64,000 nt of DNA from Streptomyces sp. NBC_01717 (GTDB lineage: Bacteria > Actinomycetota > Actinomycetes > Streptomycetales > Streptomycetaceae). The DNA lies in contig NZ_CP109178.1 of NCBI RefSeq assembly GCF_036248255.1, forward strand, positions 8,685,001 to 8,749,000, written 5' to 3'. Numbering within the stretch: position 1 is the stretch's first letter; each line of letters starts with the position of its first letter. A program made the translations under genes and the position numbers. Positions 54,449 to 63,670 of this stretch are shown piece after piece. Below the pieces are notes generated by a model. That model was not told where the DNA came from, made no database searches, and saw nothing but the letters and a program-made list of their open reading frames with translations.

Positions 54449-57060
54449 AGCCTCATCGTGACTACCACCTCGGACGTGGACGAGTGCCGGTAGAGGAGCC
54501 CGGCGGGTTGACCGCGGCGGAGGCCGAGCGCCGTCTGGCCGAGCACGGCCGCAACGAGGTGGCGGAGGTGCGTAGCGCACCTCTGTACAGCCGAGTCGTT
54601 GCGCAGCTCGGTGATCCGCTGATCATGGTGTTGCTCGGTGCGGCACTGCTGACGATTGTGATCGGCGATCACGCGGACGCGGTGGTCATCGGTCTGGTGA
54701 TCGTCTTCAACACGACGGTGGGGGTCGCGCAGGAGATCCGCGCTGACCACGCCGTGGCAGCTCTGTCGGCGATGTCGGCACCGAGCGCTCGTGTCCTGCG
54801 GGACGGCTCAGCACGGGAGATTGCCGCAACGGTTGTGGTGCCCGGCGACGTACTGCTGCTCGGCGAGGGCGACATCGTCGCTGCCGACGCCGAGCTCATC
54901 GAGGCATCTGCCCTACTCATCGACGAATCCATGCTTACCGGGGAGTCCGTCCCTGTGGACAAGGATTCCGGCGCGCTGCTGGGCGCAGGGACTGTCGTGG
55001 TGCGCGGACGGGGCGTCGCAACGGTCACAGTCACCGGCGCCGAAAGTGCGCTCGGCCGTATCGCCGCACTCCTCGACGGTGCACGCGAGCCGACACCACT
55101 GCAGCGCCGTCTCGCCTCCCTGGGGCGCATCCTGGCCGTCGTCACCCTGGGACTCTGCCTTGTGGTCTTCGTCTTCGGGCTCGCACGCGGCCTGCCGGCC
55201 GGGACCATGGCCGTGACGGCGATCAGCCTGGCCGTCGCGGCGGTCCCCGAGTCCCTGCCTGCCGTCGTGACCCTCGCACTGGCGCTGGGCGCCCGGCGTA
55301 TGGCGGCCCGGCACGCCCTCGTACGCAGGCTCCCGGCCGTGGAGACGCTCGGCTCCGTGGCAGTGCTGGCTACCGACAAGACCGGAACCCTCACCGAAGG
55401 TCGCATGGTGGTTCAGCACGTTTGGACGCCGCGGCTTGCAGCGGATTTCTTCGGGGTGGGTTACGAACCTTATGGGGACATCCAGGTCGATGGCAGGAAG
55501 CCGACGCCCGCTGAACTTGGCCCCGTACGGGACCTGCTGACGGCGGCATCGCTGTGCAATGACGCCGCCCTGCGGCCACCGAAGGATCATGCCGCCCATG
55601 AGAACCGGTGGACTGCGGTCGGTGACCCCATGGAAGCCGCACTCTTGGCGGCAGCGGCCAAAGCAGGTTGTGCGGATCAAACGGAAATCAGGCGGCTGTA
55701 CCCGAGGACATGGGAAGCACCGTTCGACAGTCTCCGCAAGCGCATGACCACAGTGCACCGAATGCCTTCAGGTGCTCTGCTCGTGTGCTTGAAGGGCGCG
55801 CCTGAAGTGGTGCTCGACGTCTCCGTGCTCGCCGACCGCAAAGACGTCCTGATGGGCGCGCGACAGCAGGCGGCGATCCTTGCTTCCCGCGGCTTCCGAG
55901 TGCTCGCCGTTGCATCCACCGAGCGGCGGAACGAACCGAGCAACGCTGCCACAGCTGAGACAGGCCTGCGGCTGCTGGGCCTCGCTGCCATCAGCGATCC
56001 CCCGAAACCAGCGGCGGCCGCTACGCTCGCCGCCTGCCGTGCAGCGGGGATCACACCAGTCCTTATTACGGGAGATCACCCCGCCACAGCACGCGCGGTG
56101 GCCGCTCGTGTGGGACTCATTGACGGAGTCTGCGGTGACGACTCGGTACTTACTGGCCCTGATCTGGCATCAGGGCGCACAGACGACCTCACCACAGCAC
56201 GGGTATTCGCCCGGACGAACCCGCAGCAGAAACTGGACATCGTCGATGCCTGGTGTTCCCGAGGGGCGGTCACGGCCATGACCGGCGACGGTGTCAACGA
56301 CGGCCCGGCCCTGCGCCGGGCCGACATCGGTGTGGCCATGGGCAAGCGGGGAACGGAGGTCGCACGACAGGCGGCTGACCTCGTCCTCACCGACGATGAC
56401 CTGTCGACCGTAGTCGCGGCCGTCGAGGAGGGCCGGCGCGTGTACGACAACATCCGGCGCTTCTTGATTTATGGCCTGGCTGGCGGTACCGCGGAGATCC
56501 TCGTCATGCTGGTCGGTCCCCTTGTCGGACTCCCGCTGCCCCTCCGGGCCGGCCAGATCCTGTGGATCAATTTGCTGACCCATGGTCTGACTGGTGTGGT
56601 CATGGGCGCAGAGCCGGCGTCCCCGGATGCCATGCACAGGCCACCGCGGCCACCCGGTCAGCACATCCTCGGCGCCGGTGCTTGGCAGCGTCTCCTCGTG
56701 CTGGCCACGGTCGTTACCGCGGTCTGTCTGGCGGCAGGGGTTGTTGCACGTGCCTGGGACCTTCCATGGCAGAGCGTCCTGTTCCTGTCGCTGCTCGGCG
56801 CGCAACTCGGCGTCGTCATGGGGCTGCGGACGCGTCTACTGACCCGGCAGAACCCCTTCCTCCCCCTGGCCGTGCTCGCATCTGCCCTGCTGGCGCTGGC
56901 GGCCCTGTACGCTCCGCCGCTGCGGTCGGTTCTGGAGACCGAGCCGCTCGGTTGGTCCGGGGCCGCTCTTGCGACGGCCGCCTTTATGAGTGGCTACCTG
57001 GCTGCTCGGTTCACACGACATGCATTCCGGGAAAGGAAGGCCGCGGAGGCGAAGTCATGA
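54445..57060 (+). CDS. P-type cation ATPase 2 (SERCA/PMR1-like)
   Basis: This 871-residue membrane pump has the actuator motif [20 protein letters not shown] in the fourth helix ([16 protein letters not shown]), phospho-Asp311 in [20 protein letters not shown] and [20 protein letters not shown], with a six-helix C-terminal bundle. The sequence suits Ca2+ or Mn2+ transport but the ion is not proven. GTG 54445 overlaps the USP 5 stop; GTG 54484 is an alternative. The direct coupling of a pump to two stress proteins suggests a functional complex or shared control. Confidence 0.92.
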   Translation: MKPHRDYHLGRGRVPVEEPGGLTAAEAERRLAEHGRNEVAEVRSAPLYSRVVAQLGDPLIMVLLGAALLTIVIGDHADAVVIGLVIVFNTTVGVAQEIRADHAVAALSAMSAPSARVLRDGSAREIAATVVVPGDVLLLGEGDIVAADAELIEASALLIDESMLTGESVPVDKDSGALLGAGTVVVRGRGVATVTVTGAESALGRIAALLDGAREPTPLQRRLASLGRILAVVTLGLCLVVFVFGLARGLPAGTMAVTAISLAVAAVPESLPAVVTLALALGARRMAARHALVRRLPAVETLGSVAVLATDKTGTLTEGRMVVQHVWTPRLAADFFGVGYEPYGDIQVDGRKPTPAELGPVRDLLTAASLCNDAALRPPKDHAAHENRWTAVGDPMEAALLAAAAKAGCADQTEIRRLYPRTWEAPFDSLRKRMTTVHRMPSGALLVCLKGAPEVVLDVSVLADRKDVLMGARQQAAILASRGFRVLAVASTERRNEPSNAATAETGLRLLGLAAISDPPKPAAAATLAACRAAGITPVLITGDHPATARAVAARVGLIDGVCGDDSVLTGPDLASGRTDDLTTARVFARTNPQQKLDIVDAWCSRGAVTAMTGDGVNDGPALRRADIGVAMGKRGTEVARQAADLVLTDDDLSTVVAAVEEGRRVYDNIRRFLIYGLAGGTAEILVMLVGPLVGLPLPLRAGQILWINLLTHGLTGVVMGAEPASPDAMHRPPRPPGQHILGAGAWQRLLVLATVVTAVCLAAGVVARAWDLPWQSVLFLSLLGAQLGVVMGLRTRLLTRQNPFLPLAVLASALLALAALYAPPLRSVLETEPLGWSGAALATAAFMSGYLAARFTRHAFRERKAAEAKS

Positions 57061-57216
57061 GACTGGTGCGAGTCTTCGCCCACCGTGAACCGCCGCACGA
57101 TCTTCAACCGGCTGGTCACCGCAGACCGGAGCACGGTGGCGGTAGGTGCCGACTCGGTACGAGGGGTTACGTCATAGAGCGATGGCAGCGTAAAAGCAGG
57201 TGTTCTGGCGTTCCGT

Positions 57217-59169
57217 TCAGGGAGGGCCGACACGGTAGGGCCGCATCATCTCGTTGTCCTCGTGTTCCAGCATGTGGCAGTGCCACACATACTGTCCCGC
57301 CCGGTCGAAGGTGGCTTTGACCCGGGTGATGGCGTGCGGATAGGCGATCACCGTGTCCTTGAAACCGCTCTCCCCGGGCTCTGGAGGTCTTGCACTGTGC
57401 CCGGCGGTCTGCCGGTCGACGACCTGGAACTGAACCTCGTGGATGTGGATCGGGTGGGCGTCTTTGGTGGAGTTGTGTATTTCCCAGATCTCGGTCGCCC
57501 CGAGTGCCGGGTTCTCCGTGATGGGATCACTCCATCCCATGGGGATCCGGTTTCCGTGCCGGTCCACGGTGCCGAGCATCACCATGCGGGGGCCCACCCC
57601 CCGCAGGACTGCGGAGTTCTGCTCCTGCAAGGAGACCTGCCGTGTGTGGCTCGCTGGACCCAGTGGTTCGAACGGCGGAAGGGTGAGCTGGGCGGGGGGT
57701 ATGGTCCTGTCCGGTGTAGCGAGCGGTCGTGCCACGGTGAATTTCATGACCTGTCCGGTGGTCCCGGGAGCCGCCGGCTGGAAGTCTGTGCCCGCTTTCC
57801 CGCCCTTGAACGGCTCGTCGGGGCCCTCGTTGACGAGGTACAGATTGGTGCCGACCGGGATCGAGGTGAAGTCGACGATGACGTCGGCGCGTTCGGCGGG
57901 GGCGGTGAGCAGTTGGTCGCGCTGCACAGGTGCGGGCAGGAAACCTCCCTCCGAACCGATCTGCCAGAAGGGGAGCACCGGAGCTGAGGGACGAGGGGCC
58001 ATCGGGTCGGTGACGATCTTCAGGATCAGGAAGCGTGCGTTGCAGCCGTTGAGAATCCGCAGGCGGTAGCGGCGCGGCTCGACGGAGAGAGTGGGCCAGG
58101 TACGGCCGTTGGTCACCATCGTGTTGCCGAAGAACTCCGGGTTCCAGATGGGAGAGATGTCACTGCCGGGGATGTAGGGACCGGTGAAGTGGTCGAAGGA
58201 TGCACGACTCGCCGGGTAGAACAGGCTGCCGTCGGTGGAGAACGACCGGTCCTGGATGACGACCGGGATCTCGTAGTAGTGCCTCCCCGGGGGGTCACCG
58301 AGCTTCGGTGCCGGCCCCGGAAGCACACCGCTCGGAAGGTCGGCAGGCCCGCCACGCAGGAGGTAGAAGCCCGCCAGCCCCGCGTAGACGTTCAGCCGAG
58401 TGACCCCCAGGGCATGGTCATGGAACCAGGAGGTGGCGGCACGCTCCTGGTTGGCGTACTGGAATACGGCGGTTCCTGGCTCCCAGGCTGCATGGAACTG
58501 GTCCTCGAATATCATCTTGAACTGTTCATAGAAGGAGCCCACCCGTGCATATCCGTCGGGGATGTCGGATGCACGGGGTAGATACCACGCCTCGGGGTAG
58601 CCGTCGCTCTCCTGCGTGTTGTGCCCCCCGTGCAGGTGGGTCACGATCGGCACGGGCCCGGTATAGGGGCCGGGTGTCGAGGTGAAGGTCGGTCGGGCAT
58701 CACGCCATGAAATACCGCCTTCAGGGTTGGCCCAGTGCAGTGTGGGGTCTACCGGCAGTAGGTGCGGCAGATGGTTGCCGTGGCGGTCGAGCAGCTGGTT
58801 CACCCACGTGACCTGTATGGCCCGGCCGAAGGTCGCCTCGACGGTGCATGACGGGTAGGCGAAGCTTCCCGGATGTCGGGTCGACCCGTATCCCCACACC
58901 GTCGTGGCAGGCATACCGGCCGGCAGAATCTGCTGCCGAAACTGCCGAACACCGATCGTGTAGTGATCGACGTGTCCTGCCTCGTCCCTCTCGGCCCAGG
59001 GCATGACTGACGGGACGGCGAGCTCGGTGACGTACTTGTCGATTGCCGTCGGGTCCAGGACGCGACTGGCGAACCCCGGCCAGGCCGACGTGGAGGCAGG
59101 CCCGGCCGGGAGGAAGAGGCAGGCTCCGCCGCCTAGGCCGGCCTTGATGAATTGACGCCTTGTGGCCAT
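57217..59169 (-). CDS. Tat-exported multicopper oxidase (CotA/bilirubin-oxidase-like)
   Basis: This 650-residue oxidase has a twin-arginine signal (TRRQFIKAGLGGG) followed by a hydrophobic stretch. Three cupredoxin domains carry all copper ligands: THLHGGH and WFHDHALG (type 2/3), HPIHIHEVQF (HxxHxH) and WHCHMLEHEDNEMM (HCHxxxHxxxxM, type 1 copper). The layout resembles CotA, bilirubin oxidase and phenoxazinone synthase. It oxidises phenols or metals with O2 outside the cell and could scavenge O2. ATG 59169 has AGGAGGA upstream. Confidence 0.92.
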   Translation of the reverse strand: MATRRQFIKAGLGGGACLFLPAGPASTSAWPGFASRVLDPTAIDKYVTELAVPSVMPWAERDEAGHVDHYTIGVRQFRQQILPAGMPATTVWGYGSTRHPGSFAYPSCTVEATFGRAIQVTWVNQLLDRHGNHLPHLLPVDPTLHWANPEGGISWRDARPTFTSTPGPYTGPVPIVTHLHGGHNTQESDGYPEAWYLPRASDIPDGYARVGSFYEQFKMIFEDQFHAAWEPGTAVFQYANQERAATSWFHDHALGVTRLNVYAGLAGFYLLRGGPADLPSGVLPGPAPKLGDPPGRHYYEIPVVIQDRSFSTDGSLFYPASRASFDHFTGPYIPGSDISPIWNPEFFGNTMVTNGRTWPTLSVEPRRYRLRILNGCNARFLILKIVTDPMAPRPSAPVLPFWQIGSEGGFLPAPVQRDQLLTAPAERADVIVDFTSIPVGTNLYLVNEGPDEPFKGGKAGTDFQPAAPGTTGQVMKFTVARPLATPDRTIPPAQLTLPPFEPLGPASHTRQVSLQEQNSAVLRGVGPRMVMLGTVDRHGNRIPMGWSDPITENPALGATEIWEIHNSTKDAHPIHIHEVQFQVVDRQTAGHSARPPEPGESGFKDTVIAYPHAITRVKATFDRAGQYVWHCHMLEHEDNEMMRPYRVGPP

Positions 59170-59558
59170 TTGCGTCCTCCTGGACACGGCCCCCCATCGG
59201 CTGTAGTCCCAGAAACCGTTCCAGTGTTTCGGACACAACGAAGAAGGGCCACTCGGAACGTGGCGGGCCGAGGCCTTCGTGCAAGTGCAGCGTTTCAGGT
59301 CGCCCGGAGCTCCACTCCGTGGCGTTCACGGTGCATCGCCTACGACTGTGGCGACAGTCGGCTTGATAAAGGAGACTGGTACGGCCCGGCCCGGTTTCAG
59401 CGGCAGCGCAGTCACGACACTGCCCCCCCCCGTAACGTGGAGGTTGAGTGTCCACTCCGCCGGAGGAACTTCACTCAGTCGATGCCCCTGGTGAGTCGCG
59501 ACCACCCGCACGGCGGAGCCGGACCGGCTGTTGCAGGACGCAGTGCCTGGAGGGAGCT
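59170..59558. other. Intergenic region between CBS-BON 7 and the multicopper oxidase
   Basis: This 389-bp stretch contains the oxidase promoter, a nine-C run at 59423-59431 and only a poor match to the DosR-type box at about 59246. No gene was accepted. Confidence 0.5.
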
Positions 59559-60182
59559 TCAGACAAGCTCCATGCGCACGTCCACGACGCCTTCGACCGC
59601 GCGAATGGCCCGAGCGAGAAGCGGCACCAGGGAACGGTTTTGGAGAGGCCCTCGCAGGGTGACGACACCATCCAGCACCGAGAACTCCAGCTCGACCGGG
59701 GGAACGAGCTCCGCGAGGACAGCGGAGCGGATCTCATCGCCGATCTCCTCGTCCGGGCGCAGGAACACTTTCAGCAGGTCGCTGCGGCTCACGACACCCT
59801 CCAGCATGCCGAGGCTGTTCACGACGGGCAGACGCTTTACCCGCTTGCGCGCCATGATGCGGGCGGCCTCGGCGAGCGTGGCATCGGGGTGGACGGTGAC
59901 GGCCGGACTCGACATCAGCTCCTCGGCCAGCACGGCGTCGGCTTTGGATGCCTCCTCGAGCTGGTCGGGCAGCTTGGGCTCGTCCTGCCGGAATTCCTCC
60001 TTCGGCAGCAGGTCCGCCTCGGAGACAACCCCGACGACACGGCCCTCGCCTTCGAGTACCGGCACTGCGCTGACCTTCCACTGGTGCATCAGCTCGACGA
60101 TCTCCTTGTACGAGGCCTCGCGGCCGATGGCCACGGCCGTGTGGGTCATGACGTCGCTGACGGTGTACCGGGATGCAGTCAT
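59559..60182 (-). CDS. CBS-BON protein 7
   Basis: This 207-residue protein has CBS1 (VPVLEGEGRVVGVVSEADLL), CBS2 (LPVVNSLGMLEGVVSRSDLL) and BON (LDGVVTLRGPLQNRSLVPLL). The LLPKEEF linker makes it the closest relative of CBS-BON 2. It lies 158 bp after the nicotinate phosphoribosyltransferase gene on the same strand and could share its transcript. No good DosR-type box was seen in front. Confidence 0.9.
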   Translation of the reverse strand: MTASRYTVSDVMTHTAVAIGREASYKEIVELMHQWKVSAVPVLEGEGRVVGVVSEADLLPKEEFRQDEPKLPDQLEEASKADAVLAEELMSSPAVTVHPDATLAEAARIMARKRVKRLPVVNSLGMLEGVVSRSDLLKVFLRPDEEIGDEIRSAVLAELVPPVELEFSVLDGVVTLRGPLQNRSLVPLLARAIRAVEGVVDVRMELV

Positions 60183-60340
60183 GGGGTGCTCCTCGGGCCG
60201 GGGCTATTGCGGTGGCGCGGCGGCGTTCATCACGGACAACTGCCGCTGCCGTGAGGGGTGTAAAGGTTAGAGCGGCGGATCCGAGAGGCGCTGCAATCGG
60301 TTGACGAGAACAATGGCTTTTGCGTGGTGGCGAGATCGGA

Positions 60341-61687
60341 TCAAATGACTTCGCCAGAGTCCCATATCAGATTCTTCTTGATATATTCGCGGACATGTGC
60401 CGCGAGTGAGTTGAGGAGCCCTGAGAGTTCCGCTTTCGGCGCGACGGGTGCCCATATGGTGCGGGCCCCGGGGGGCAGTGCCGCGAGGTCGGCCGCGAAC
60501 CTTTGCCGCGCTGTGAGCAGCTCCGTGCGTTCCGAAACGCGTCGGCCCTCCCGCATGACCGACTCCAGCAGCGGGACGCCATCCGGAGGCGGCGGTTCGT
60601 CGATGAGAGCTATGAGATCCGCATATCCCGGCCTTCGGAACACCTGCTTGCGCCCTGGCGCTGTCACCTTGGCCGAAGAAAGCTTCATTACCGGCCGCCC
60701 GTCGTACTCGACCAGCTTGTACGCGGAATCCAGGTAGGGGGCATCCGCGGAGACGCCGATCCGGGTCCCGACGGCGTACGTATCAATGGGCGCTCCGGAG
60801 CGGACCAGACTGTCCACGGCGAACTCGTCGAGACCACCGCTCGCCACGATGCGTGTCTCCTGTAGACCGGCGGCATCAAGGATCGTCCGCGCCCGCACGG
60901 CCAGTGCTCCGAGGTCACCGCTGTCCAGCCGGATGGCGCACCCCGGACCGAGCCCCAGATCGCGCAGCACACGCGCCGCGGTCGCCACGCCCGTCACGGT
61001 GTCGTAGGTGTCCACGAGGAGTGTTACAGGGCCTGGATGGGACCGGGCGAAGGCCCGGAACGCGTCCTCCTCGAGACCGAATGCCTCGATGTACGAGTGG
61101 GCCATCGTGCCTACTGCGGACAAGCCCTCGGAGTGAGCTGCCGCCACATTGCTGGTTCCGGCGAAGCCAACCATGGCACCCAGCCGAGCTGCCCGGTGCC
61201 CGGCTTCAATGCCATGAGTGCGCCGCAGGGAGAAGTCCACGACCTGGTGTCCGTCGGCGGCCAGGACGCAGCGCGCGCATTTGGAGGCGATGGCGGTCTG
61301 GTGGTTGAGCTGGTTGAGTACGTAGGTTTCAACCAGCTGGGCCTGCGGAAGCGGCGCAGTGATTTCCAGCAGGGGTTCGCCGGCCAGCACGATACGCCCT
61401 TCGGGCACTGCCCGTACCTCACCACTGAATTCCAGGCCGAGTAGTGGTGCCAGATCCTCGGGCGGTCGTCCCATCACAGAGGCGAAGACATCCACGTCAT
61501 CCGCGTCCACACGATAGGCGGAAAGGAAGTCGAGGACTGATTCCAGACCGGCACAGACAAGAAAGCCCCGGTCCGGAGGCAGGTTGCGCACGAACAGACT
61601 GAACGTCGCCGAACCGGTCATGCTCTCGCTCAGGTACGACTGGGCCATTGTGACCTCGTAGAGGTCGGTGCTCGTGGCATTCGACAT
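60341..61687 (-). CDS. pncB2: Nicotinate phosphoribosyltransferase (PncB2-like)
   Basis: This 448-residue enzyme converts nicotinate and PRPP to nicotinate mononucleotide in NAD salvage. Recognisable blocks are STDLYEVTMAQSYL at the start, SLRRTHGIEAGHRAARLGAM (active-site His region), LLVDTYDT, IRLDSGDLGAL and GTRIGVSADAPYLDSAYKLV. M. tuberculosis PncB2 (Rv0573c) belongs to the DosR regulon, which matches this setting. ATG 61687 follows GGGAAGG. A degenerate box-like sequence lies about 130 bp upstream. Confidence 0.92.
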   Translation of the reverse strand: MSNATSTDLYEVTMAQSYLSESMTGSATFSLFVRNLPPDRGFLVCAGLESVLDFLSAYRVDADDVDVFASVMGRPPEDLAPLLGLEFSGEVRAVPEGRIVLAGEPLLEITAPLPQAQLVETYVLNQLNHQTAIASKCARCVLAADGHQVVDFSLRRTHGIEAGHRAARLGAMVGFAGTSNVAAAHSEGLSAVGTMAHSYIEAFGLEEDAFRAFARSHPGPVTLLVDTYDTVTGVATAARVLRDLGLGPGCAIRLDSGDLGALAVRARTILDAAGLQETRIVASGGLDEFAVDSLVRSGAPIDTYAVGTRIGVSADAPYLDSAYKLVEYDGRPVMKLSSAKVTAPGRKQVFRRPGYADLIALIDEPPPPDGVPLLESVMREGRRVSERTELLTARQRFAADLAALPPGARTIWAPVAPKAELSGLLNSLAAHVREYIKKNLIWDSGEVI

Positions 61688-61888
61688 CGACGGCACCTTC
61701 CCGCCCTGAACGGTTCGCGCGCCTGGCTTCCCTCCCCCCTCCACTATCGGCCTCTGACGCCACGTGGGCCAGCCAAGCGCCAGGCGGCGCCCAGCGAACC
61801 TCCTGCTGCCGCTGTAGCAGAGGGGCCCGTCATGGGTGCGGCCCGGGCGGATCACGTCCGTCCGCAGGGGCGGCTCCACCTTCCCGCC

Positions 61889-62710
61889 TCACGTCCCTAG
61901 TTCTGAGGCGTGGTCGGGGACGTAGGTCTGAAGGTCCCTCGGCGGCCGTTGGTATCCGGTGGCCGGCGGCCGCCGAGGGATTTCGATCACTGGTGGAGTG
62001 ACTGTCTCGTATGGCACGGATGACAGAAGATGGGCGATCATGTTCAGTCTGGCCCGGCGCTTGTCGTCGCTCTCGACTACATACCAGGGAGCCTCCGAGA
62101 TGTCCGTATGGACGAACATCTCGTCCTTTGCACGGGAGTAGGCCTCCCAGCGGGTGATCGATTCCAGGTCCATCTGCGAGAGCTTCCATCGGCGGGTGGG
62201 ATCCTGGAGCCGGCGTCGGAACCGTTCCTCCTGCACGGCGTCACTCACCGAGAACCAGTACTTGCGCAACAGAATGCCGTCCTCCACGAGCATTCGCTCG
62301 AAGATCGGGCATTGGCGAAGGAACCTCTGGTGTTCCTCCATGGTGCAGAAACCCATGACGCGCTCGACGCCCGCGCGGTTGTACCAGCTCCGGTCGAGGA
62401 GGACCACCTCCCCTGCAGCTGGAAGATGCTCTGTGTACCGCTGGAAGTACCACTGGCTGCGCTCGCGCTCGGTGGGCTGCGGCAGGGCGACGATGCGTGC
62501 TACCCGGGGATTGAGGTGTTCAGTGACGCGCTTGATCGTGCTGCCCTTGCCGGCCGCGTCACGTCCCTCGAACACCACGACGAGTCGTGCGCCTTCGGCC
62601 CGTACCCACTCCTGGAGCTTCACGAGCTCGGTCTGGAGTCGGTACAGCTCCGGTTCGTACAGCGAGCGTCGCAGCTTTCCGGGCCTGCCTGTGCCTTTCT
62701 CGTCTGCCAT
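61889..62710 (-). CDS. ppk2: Polyphosphate kinase 2 family protein
   Basis: This 273-residue PPK2 kinase has Walker A FEGRDAAGKGSTIKRV, the lid region VALPQPTERERSQWYFQRY, Walker B LLDRSWYNRAGVERVMGFC and the lid helix RLQDPTRRWKLSQMD. PPK2 enzymes make ATP or GTP from polyphosphate and NDP/NMP, a way to regenerate nucleotides when respiration stops. It lies upstream of the nicotinate phosphoribosyltransferase gene on the same strand (201 bp gap). The start MADEKGTG is conventional. Confidence 0.92.
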   Translation of the reverse strand: MADEKGTGRPGKLRRSLYEPELYRLQTELVKLQEWVRAEGARLVVVFEGRDAAGKGSTIKRVTEHLNPRVARIVALPQPTERERSQWYFQRYTEHLPAAGEVVLLDRSWYNRAGVERVMGFCTMEEHQRFLRQCPIFERMLVEDGILLRKYWFSVSDAVQEERFRRRLQDPTRRWKLSQMDLESITRWEAYSRAKDEMFVHTDISEAPWYVVESDDKRRARLNMIAHLLSSVPYETVTPPVIEIPRRPPATGYQRPPRDLQTYVPDHASELGT

Positions 62711-62989
62711 GGGATGACGTTACGGACGGGACCACGCTCGAAGTCAAGCGTCAGCGCCGAACGGACCTCGCCGCGCGGACCCGTTACGGCGTCCGCGTAT
62801 GGCTCGGGCGGCAGACAGGTGACGCGGGTGTCTCCGTGGCCGTGCCACTGGCGGGTGTGGTGCCGCCGCCCGCTGAGGGTGGCGGGCGAGCGGCCCGGGG
62901 TGCGCCGGGGGACCGGGTGCAGAAGCGCTCTGGCATAGGAGATGGCGGCGCGCAAGGGAACGTACACGTCGCACGCAGCCAATTCGCGC

Positions 62990-63493
62990 CTATCGGCTGC
63001 CAGCAGAACCCACATGCAGCGCGACTTCTTCCGCGATCCGTTCGGCGAGCGGCTCCACGATGGCTGCGACGGGTGCTGACAGGCCGGTGCCCAGGCTGCT
63101 GTCGGCTCCCTCGATGGCGTAGACGACCAGTTGTCCGGGCAGGCGGTCCAGTTCGCGGGCGAGTTCGACGGCGTCGCCGAGCCCGAGCCCGTGGGAACTC
63201 GTCGCACTGCCTGTCTGCGACAGCTGCCCACCATCCAGTTCCAGGCGATGTAGCCGACCGGGATGCCCGGGGTGTGCGTGTGCGGCGTCCACCACGATGG
63301 CGAGGTCGGCGTCTTCCCACAGGGTGATCAGTCGGGCGGGGTCACCGTCGCACACCAGAAGGGCGGTCCCACTCGGCAGTGGCCATTCCTCGGCTCGTTC
63401 TGTCAGCCGGGCCACGACGGCCCAGCCCACACCGTCGTCGTGGCGGAACTCGTTCCCGACGCCGATGACGGCGATCCGCGTAGTGAGGTTCAC
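62990..63493 (-). CDS. [NiFe]-hydrogenase maturation protease
   Basis: This 167-residue HycI/HoxW-type endopeptidase starts IAVIGVGNEFRHDDGVGW, where the Glu in GNEFRHDD is a nickel-site residue, and contains IVVDAAHAHPGHPG, with Asp and His as further ligands. It cleaves the C-terminal tail of the hydrogenase large subunit after nickel insertion. GTG 63493 follows GGGAAGGGG. It diverges from the probable hydrogenase operon at 63671, which supports the function. No gene was seen at 62711-62989. Confidence 0.88.
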   Translation of the reverse strand: MNLTTRIAVIGVGNEFRHDDGVGWAVVARLTERAEEWPLPSGTALLVCDGDPARLITLWEDADLAIVVDAAHAHPGHPGRLHRLELDGGQLSQTGSATSSHGLGLGDAVELARELDRLPGQLVVYAIEGADSSLGTGLSAPVAAIVEPLAERIAEEVALHVGSAGSR

Positions 63494-63588
63494 ACGCTTG
63501 CCCCTTCCCGCCGGACAGGCCCGGCAGTTGTACCGGGTCCGCGCGGGGGCCGTACGGGGTGACGGACACCGCCACCTGGACCACGCAG

Positions 63589-63602
63589 GGGCCGGTCGGC
63601 CC
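63589..63602. promoter_or_regulatory. DosR/OsdR-type box K
   Basis: GGGCCGGTCGGCCC is the exact reverse complement of box A. It lies 68 bp upstream of the hydrogenase-operon start and 95 bp upstream of the divergent protease. A degenerate copy (ACCGCCACCTGGACC) lies about 20 bp to its left. Confidence 0.65.
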
Positions 63603-63670
63603 ATGCCGAGCAGCAGGACCGTGCGCATACTGGCCGGGAAGGCATCATCGGCGACGTCGGAAGGTTGGCG

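Noticed and set aside
57057..57320. Plus-strand frame overlapping the ATPase 2 stop by ATGA and extending into the multicopper oxidase gene.
   Set aside because: It is rich in Arg/Gly/Pro, lies antisense to the oxidase copper-site codons and has no recognisable domain. The 156-bp gap at 57061-57216 shows no convincing gene.
59423..59431. Run of nine C residues that might be a phase-variable tract.
   Set aside because: It lies in an intergenic region over 250 bp from the oxidase start and not in a gene or obvious promoter spacer; a short C-run is unremarkable at this GC content.
61800..61840. Box-like sequence GGGGCCCGTCATGGG upstream of the nicotinate phosphoribosyltransferase gene.
   Set aside because: It matches the island box at only about ten of fifteen positions and has neither a tandem copy nor the usual 65-80 bp spacing, so it was not counted.
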